A stretch of DNA of 5,003 nucleotides from Planctomycetia bacterium (GTDB lineage Bacteria; Planctomycetota; Planctomycetia; Gemmatales; Gemmataceae). Position numbers and translations under genes: made by a program. The stretch is from NCBI GenBank assembly GCA_025356615.1, contig JANXSH010000607.1, positions 1-5,003 of the forward strand. The letters run 5' to 3'. The notes under the pieces are model-generated. The model made no database searches. It was not told where the DNA came from and saw only the letters and a list, made by a program, of their open reading frames with translations. Numbering within the stretch: position 1 is the stretch's first letter; every line of letters begins with the position of its first letter. Positions 1 through 2,855 of this stretch are shown here, one piece after another.

Positions 1-2
1 CC

Positions 3-377
3 CCCGAGACGTGCCTGCACCTGCTCGGCCAGATGATCGAAGTCGCCGGGGCCGACCACATCCTCTGGGGCACCGACTCGATCTGGAACGGCAGTCCGCA
101 GAGCCAGATCGTGCGCTTCCGCAAGCTCAAGATGAAGGAGGCGCTGATGAAGAAGTACAAGTACACCGAGCTGACGGACGCGATCAAGGACCAGATCCTG
201 GGCCTCAACGCCGCGAAGCTGTTCGGCGTCGATGTCAAGGCGGCACGCAAGGCGATCAAGGCGGACAAGCTGTCGCAACTCCGCGAGGAGTATCAGAGCA
301 ACCCGTTCCCGAGCAACACGCAGTACGGCTGGGTGTGGAGCGAGGGCGGCGAGCCGACGGTGCCGGTGGGGGGGTGA
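3..377 (+). CDS. Amidohydrolase family protein, C-terminal part (5' end outside window)
   Basis: The frame is open from the first full codon at 3 and ends at TGA 375-377, giving the last 124 residues. It reads as the end of an amidohydrolase-2 type TIM-barrel metal hydrolase. The segment HILWGTDSIW (about 57-86) matches the strand that carries the late metal-binding or catalytic Asp in this family (Asp codon 75-77). LNAAKLFG (204-227) matches the usual terminal helix, where an Asn precedes the end of the barrel. After it comes a basic helix and a tail with PFPSNTQYGWVW (301-336) that I believe is typical of planctomycete paralogues. The substrate cannot be told from this fragment. The family usually hydrolyses or decarboxylates cyclic or aromatic substrates with a bound metal. 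A second copy of the last 36 codons lies at 2072-2179. The family call is fairly secure; the function is open. Confidence 0.8.
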   Translation, partial: PETCLHLLGQMIEVAGADHILWGTDSIWNGSPQSQIVRFRKLKMKEALMKKYKYTELTDAIKDQILGLNAAKLFGVDVKAARKAIKADKLSQLREEYQSNPFPSNTQYGWVWSEGGEPTVPVGG

Positions 378-514
378 CGGCGTTCATAATGGGGGTTCGC
401 GGCGCGTCCGCGCGTGGACCCGTTAGCGAAGGTCGTCCGGGAGGGAATCGCTTTCATTACCACATGCCGACGATGACGAATTCGCGGCGCGGCCTATTGC
501 GGACAGAGCGAGGG

Positions 515-551
515 GTTGCTACGCTGAGGCCACAACCTCAGCCGTAGCAAC
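515..551. other. Stem-loop, 15 bp with one bulged base
   Basis: The left arm 515-529 (GTTGCTACGCTGAGG) pairs with 536-551 (CCTCAGCCGTAGCAAC), with one bulged C at 542 and a six-base loop CCACAA. It lies about 140 bases after the amidohydrolase stop. It could end that transcript, but no T-run follows (the next bases are GGGTGACGG), so it is not a classic rho-independent terminator. It might instead be part of a dispersed intergenic repeat or a recombination-related structure. The pairing is directly visible; the role is unknown. Confidence 0.6.
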
Positions 552-568
552 GGGTGACGGCGGGCGGT

Positions 569-592
569 TTAGGCCGATTCAGATCGGCCTAA
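569..592. other. Stem-loop, perfect 10 bp with TCAG loop
   Basis: TTAGGCCGAT (569-578) and ATCGGCCTAA (583-592) are exact reverse complements around a four-base loop. The structure ends seven bases before the cassette core site at 599. There is no T-run, so a terminator role is only possible. Its closeness to the recombination point, right after another strong hairpin, is notable. It lacks the R and L boxes of an attC, so I do not call it one. Confidence 0.6.
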
Positions 593-598
593 TCACTG

Positions 599-606
599 GT
601 TCGGCG
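599..606 (+). other. Cassette left core site (R' box, G|TTCGGCG)
   Basis: GTTCGGCG resembles the integron R' consensus GTTRRRY, with C in place of the first R. Recombination would fall after the G at 599. It pairs exactly with the attC R'' box at 1196-1203. The 12 bases from here (ending ACGG) match those from 1286 (ending TCGG) at 10 positions, so the two cassette ends carry related core sites. Confidence 0.65.
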
Positions 607-1286
607 ACGGAGGCGAGGGACGAAATGGAACCGGCACTCTCCAAATTGCTTGAGGCTATCCCACCTCCAGAGAGTGCCAAAAGCCGTGCCGTGAATTGGA
701 ACGAAGTGGAGAGGGAGTTGGGATTCGCATTCCCATCTTCCTTCAAGGATTTCATCGCCGCCTACGGCGAATCGCAATGGTTCGATCTCTACTCGTCCGC
801 ACTCTATCCGGAGTCAGTTGCCGGGGTGGATCAATACAGGAAGTCATTGCAAAGCTTTCATGGGACAGTTGACAAGTACGGCATTCGGGACGAGGACGAA
901 ATAGAAGGAAGTCCCATCGCGCTGTATCCGGAACCCGGAGGGCTACTGTTCTTCATGAGCAGTTCGGATGGCGACTACTACTTTTGGCAGATGAGTTCGG
1001 GCGACCCGGACGAGTGGCCGATGGTTGTCTGGCAGGTGCCTAACCTTTTCAAGCTTGAGGAAAAGACAATTGCCGAACTATTTCAAAAAACTTTTGAAGA
1101 GTTCCGGGAGAGTCAGCCAAACCGGCTATGGGCGTATTTCACGGGGTGCGGGGAAGTGAATGCCCGCGTGAAGTAGTGAACTCCAGGTGGCTGAGCGCCG
1201 AACCAAATGCTACAGCAGACGGCGGGGGATGTAGGCTTTCCGTGATTTGTAGCTCAAGCAGCCGCCGCCGCTGCTGAGCATTATCG
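600..1286 (+). mobile_element. Putative integron gene cassette carrying a SUKH (SMI1/KNR4) gene
   Basis: This 687-base unit has the standard layout of an integron cassette: a core-site half (TTCGGCG) at the left, one gene starting 25 bases in, little spare DNA, and an attC straight after the gene. The expected crossover points are between G599 and T600 and between G1286 and T1287. The R'' box of the attC (CGCCGAAC, 1196-1203) is the exact reverse complement of the left core site (GTTCGGCG, 599-606). This is expected because the two belong to one folded attC in the circular form. The match extends to 10 bases (597-606 against 1196-1205). No integrase or second attC is visible, so this is a lone cassette or the edge of an array. 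Composition supports transfer: hand counts at 781-840, 841-900, 961-1020 and 1081-1140 give 33, 29, 36 and 27 G+C of 60 (about 52%), against 39 of 60 at 3181-3240 and 49 of 60 at 4141-4200. Confidence 0.78.
625..1176 (+). CDS. SMI1/KNR4 (SUKH superfamily) protein
   Basis: The protein has 183 residues. The SUKH pattern is visible: W25 and VE at 28-29, LG 32-33, FPSSF 36-40, F43 and YG 47-48 form the N-terminal helix block. GGLLFFMSSSDGDYYFW (105-121) is the central strand pair with the usual Gly-Asp and aromatic end, and WPMVVW (131-136) is the next strand. There is no signal peptide or membrane segment, so it should be cytosolic. In bacteria many SUKH proteins are immunity proteins that bind and neutralise polymorphic or contact-dependent toxins; others have unknown binding roles. 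The start at ATG 625 has GGAGG (609-613) and GAGGGA (615-620) upstream. The gene fills the cassette and stops 19 bases before the attC. No toxin gene is adjacent, so if it is an immunity gene it is an orphan. Its GC is well below that of its neighbours and it uses many A/T-ending codons. The family call is strong; the immunity role is inference. Confidence 0.87.
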   Translation: MEPALSKLLEAIPPPESAKSRAVNWNEVERELGFAFPSSFKDFIAAYGESQWFDLYSSALYPESVAGVDQYRKSLQSFHGTVDKYGIRDEDEIEGSPIALYPEPGGLLFFMSSSDGDYYFWQMSSGDPDEWPMVVWQVPNLFKLEEKTIAELFQKTFEEFRESQPNRLWAYFTGCGEVNARVK

Positions 1287-1293
1287 TCCGGCG
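1196..1293 (+). other. attC recombination site (integron cassette end)
   Basis: This 98-base imperfect inverted repeat has integron attC architecture. R'' CGCCGAAC (1196-1203) faces R' GTCCGGCG (1286-1293), 7 of 8 positions paired. Short unpaired spacers follow (1204-1205 and 1283-1285). Then AATGCT (1206-1211) pairs with AGCATT (1277-1282), CAGCAG (1213-1218) with CTGCTG (1271-1276), and CGGCGG (1220-1225) with CCGCCG (1265-1270). The 5' arm carries two extra bases, A1212 and A1219, exactly six paired bases apart. These are the extrahelical bases by which integron integrases choose strand and orientation on folded attC. The loop at 1226-1264 is the variable terminal part. One oddity is that R' begins GTC rather than the near-invariant GTT, which may reflect the target sequence or later mutation. 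It sits directly after the SUKH gene in the proper orientation. Confidence 0.82.
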
Positions 1294-1347
1294 TCGGCGA
1301 TGGCTGCCGGGCCAGTGGCGCGGAGATCATCCGGGTGGGTACCCAGC

Positions 1348-1353
1348 GGGAGG
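1348..1353 (+). promoter_or_regulatory. Ribosome binding site deciding the start at 1359
   Basis: GGGAGG lies five bases before ATG 1359. It lies inside the longer frame that begins at GTG 1335, so it favours ATG 1359 over that alternative start. Confidence 0.6.
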
Positions 1354-1358
1354 CAGAT

Positions 1359-1610
1359 ATGGTATCGGCTCAGACTTCGTCCGTCGCCGAGCGGGCCAAG
1401 CGGATCTACGACGAGCGGCTGCGGGTGGCCCTGGAGGCCGACGAATTCGGTCGATTCGTGGCGATCGAGCCGGACTCCGGTGACCACTTCTTGGCCGACA
1501 CCCTCGACGAGGCGGTCCGGGCGGCCCGTACCCGGCACCCGGACCGCCCGTCGCACGTCCTGCGGGTCGCTCACCCAGCGGCTCTCCACATGGGGGGCGT
1601 GTGGTCATGA
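1359..1610 (+). CDS. Small protein of unknown function, upstream partner of aspartic protease
   Basis: The protein has 83 residues and starts at ATG 1359, which is preceded by GGGAGG. The order of blocks is recognisable: an N-terminal helix (AERAKRIYDERLRVALE, 10-26), a short strand segment GRFVAIEPDSGDHFLADT (31-48), a helix DEAVRAARTRH (50-60), and a C-terminal strand ending in MGG. It has no membrane segment and no catalytic motif that I recognise. As I recall, similar small proteins with the VAIEP.SGD.F motif sit directly upstream of clan AA aspartic proteases in cyanobacteria and planctomycetes, so the two may work together. Here the stop TGA (1608-1610) overlaps the next gene's ATG (1607-1609) as ATGA, implying translational coupling. 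It could be a protease substrate, inhibitor or chaperone, or the antitoxin-like half of a two-gene module; none of these is shown by sequence. Confidence 0.75.
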   Translation: MVSAQTSSVAERAKRIYDERLRVALEADEFGRFVAIEPDSGDHFLADTLDEAVRAARTRHPDRPSHVLRVAHPAALHMGGVWS

Positions 1611-1969
1611 TCGGCCGGGTGGACGGGCAGTTGCGGGCGCTGCTCCGGGTGCCGCTGGCGGCGTCCCTCGGCGGGCCGCAGCAGGATGTCGAGGCCTGGG
1701 TGGACACGGCGTTCAATGGAGGGCTGGCCCTGCCGCGGGCAGTCGTCGCCGGGCTGGGGCTGCCGCAGGAGGCGTCCACCGACGCAGTGCTGGCGGACGG
1801 CCGGACCGTCACGGTGGAGTTGTTTGGCTGCTACCTCGACTGGTTCGGCGGCATGTACCAAACGCAGGTGGTGGCGGGCGATGCGGCGTACCCGCTGCTC
1901 GGGACGCAACTGTTGGCCGGTCGCCGGCTACTCATCGACTACCCGGCGGGGACGGTCGAGGTGACATAG
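1607..1969 (+). CDS. Clan AA (retropepsin-like) aspartic protease, single domain
   Basis: The protein has 120 residues from ATG 1607; GTG 1601 would add two. VDTAFNGGLALP (32-43) is the active-site turn, with D33 the expected catalytic Asp. It is followed by LADGRTV (62-68), the flap-strand region, and by LLGTQLLAGRRLLIDYP (97-113), the hydrophobic-Gly segment that closes a retropepsin fold. A single catalytic Asp and a length near 120 mean it would need to form a homodimer, as retroviral proteases do. The active-site triplet is DTA instead of the standard DTG. I believe DTAFNG variants occur among bacterial members, but activity should not be assumed. No signal peptide or membrane segment is present, so it should be cytosolic. 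It is translated from the ATGA overlap with the preceding small gene. The family call is good; the substrate is unknown. Confidence 0.82.
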   Translation: MIGRVDGQLRALLRVPLAASLGGPQQDVEAWVDTAFNGGLALPRAVVAGLGLPQEASTDAVLADGRTVTVELFGCYLDWFGGMYQTQVVAGDAAYPLLGTQLLAGRRLLIDYPAGTVEVT

Positions 1970-2222
1970 CGTGCAGGGCCGGTACACCCCCTGGAGTCCC
2001 CCGCCGCCTACTCGCGAAGGGGTGTAGAGGCCCTTCGATTCGCGGGGGGCGCTGGGTGCGAAGCGTTCGGGCTGTCGCGACTGCGCGAGGAGTACCAGCA
2101 GAGTCCGTTCCCGAGCAACACCCAGTACGGCTGGGTGTGGGACGACTGCGGCGAGCCGACGGTGCCGGTGGGGGCGTGAGCGGACTCCGCCCCCGGATGT
2201 TCTCGGTCCCTGGTTACCAACT
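1970..2222. other. Gene-free stretch with inverted repeats and an amidohydrolase remnant
   Basis: No intact gene lies here. The first part holds two overlapping, mutually exclusive stems: TACACCCC (1983-1990) with GGGGTGTA (2019-2026), and CGAAGGG (2015-2021) with CCCTTCG (2031-2037). One of them could help end the protease transcript, but no T-run follows. The second part is the amidohydrolase-tail remnant listed separately. No second attC was found, so the protease pair is not bounded as a cassette on its right. Confidence 0.5.
2072..2179 (+). pseudogene. Remnant of a second amidohydrolase gene (last 36 codons)
   Basis: Codon by codon, 2072-2179 aligns without gaps to 270-377: 94 of 108 bases match (14 differences), and 28 of 35 residues, both ending in TGA. 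The shared core includes PFPSNTQYGWVW and GEPTVPVG, with one run of 27 identical bases. Just upstream, GCGAAGCGTTCGG (2058-2070) resembles 213-226, the AKLFG motif, with one base missing, which suggests that about 40 bases between the two segments were lost. The frame is open back to 1970 but has no ATG, GTG or TTG, so it cannot be a gene on its own. It is best read as the surviving end of a tandem or paralogous amidohydrolase gene. Whether the copy arose locally or came from elsewhere is unknown. Confidence 0.82.
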
Positions 2223-2777
2223 GTGAACGACGTCACCCAATTGCTGAACGCGATCGACCACGGCGACCCGCACGCCGCCGATCAGCTCTTGCCCTTGGTC
2301 TATGACGAGCTGCGCCGCCTGGCCGCCGCCCAGGTGGCGCGCGAGAAGCCCGGCCAGACCCTCGACGCCACGGCACTCGTTCACGACGCCTACCTCCGAC
2401 TGGTCGGCGACCAGCAGTTCGCCGACCGCCGCCACTTCTTCCGCGTCGCGGCGGAGGCGATGCGCCGCATCCTCGTCGATCGGGCGCGGCACAAACGACG
2501 CATCAAGCACGGCGGCGGACGCGAGCGGGTGCCGCTCGAGGGAGTCGAGCGTGCGGCCGAAGCCCCGGCGGACGACGTGCTGGCGCTCGACGAGGCCCTC
2601 GACCGTTTCGCTGCGGTCGATCCGATGAAGGCGGAATTGGTAAAACTGCGGTACTTCGCCGGGTTGTCCGAAGAGGAAGCGGCGGCGGCGCTGGGCATCT
2701 CGCGGGCCACGGCGAGCCGGTACTGGAACTACGCCCGCGCCTGGCTCATCGACGCGCTCGACGGAAAGTCGGACTGA
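2223..2777 (+). CDS. ECF-type RNA polymerase sigma factor (Sigma70_ECF, planctomycete type)
   Basis: The protein has 184 residues, near the usual length for this family (Sigma70_ECF / Sig-70_X6). Region 2 spans about 20-95: LLPLVYDELRRLA (22-34), then the signature GQTLDATALVHDAYLRLV (44-61) and a basic helix with FFRVAAEAMRRILVDRARHKRR (72-93) for core binding and -10 recognition. A linker follows, then region 4 (about 122-178) with the helix-turn-helix LSEEEAAAALGISRATASRYW (148-168), which reads the -35 element. The start is GTG at 2223, chosen because the N-terminus then matches the family; no clear Shine-Dalgarno sequence precedes it, so translation may be leaderless or weak. The kinase gene starts 78 bases after its stop on the same strand. 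In planctomycetes such sigma factors are often paired with Ser/Thr kinases. No anti-sigma gene is seen, so control by phosphorylation is a reasonable but unproven idea. Confidence 0.92.
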   Translation: MNDVTQLLNAIDHGDPHAADQLLPLVYDELRRLAAAQVAREKPGQTLDATALVHDAYLRLVGDQQFADRRHFFRVAAEAMRRILVDRARHKRRIKHGGGRERVPLEGVERAAEAPADDVLALDEALDRFAAVDPMKAELVKLRYFAGLSEEEAAAALGISRATASRYWNYARAWLIDALDGKSD

Positions 2778-2843
2778 TTTTCGCACGCCTCGAGGCGCGC
2801 GACCGGCGAACGACGCTTATTAGAGAGAGACCACCAGCCGACC

Positions 2844-2848
2844 GGGAG
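2844..2848 (+). promoter_or_regulatory. Ribosome binding site of the kinase gene
   Basis: GGGAG lies seven bases before ATG 2856, in the 78-base gap after the sigma factor gene. It supports that start. The same gap contains a 12-base palindrome at 2786-2797 whose role is unclear. Confidence 0.6.
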
Positions 2849-2855
2849 TCCCATT

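Larger units (their letters stand above)
378..598. other. Non-coding spacer between amidohydrolase and cassette
   Basis: I see no convincing gene in these 221 bases. Frames that cross it are continuations of out-of-frame readings of the amidohydrolase gene. The second half holds the two stem-loops listed separately. No clear -35/-10 pair was recognised. The spacer ends at the G that begins the cassette core site. It does not contain the R'' and L'' half of an attC, so the site to the left of the cassette is not itself a complete attC. Confidence 0.6.

Noticed and set aside
11..547. A 178-codon frame over the amidohydrolase end and the spacer
   Set aside because: It is a shifted reading of the amidohydrolase gene; the 3-377 frame has the family motifs.
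515..606. A second attC just left of the SUKH cassette
   Set aside because: The R' box at 599-606 has no matching R''/L'' half upstream, and the two hairpins lack the R-box spacing and the pair of extrahelical bases.
1287..2071. The small protein and protease pair as a second cassette
   Set aside because: A core-like site exists at 1286-1293, but no attC-like inverted repeat follows the protease gene.
1300..2226. A 308-codon plus-strand frame over the protease pair
   Set aside because: It is an out-of-frame reading of 1359-1969 and of the amidohydrolase remnant, with low-complexity Arg/Gly/Ala composition and no domain.
2786..2797. Palindrome CGCCTCGAGGCG after the sigma factor gene as a terminator or operator
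   Set aside because: It is loop-free and only 12 bases long in very high-GC DNA, with no T-run after it; chance is a sufficient explanation.
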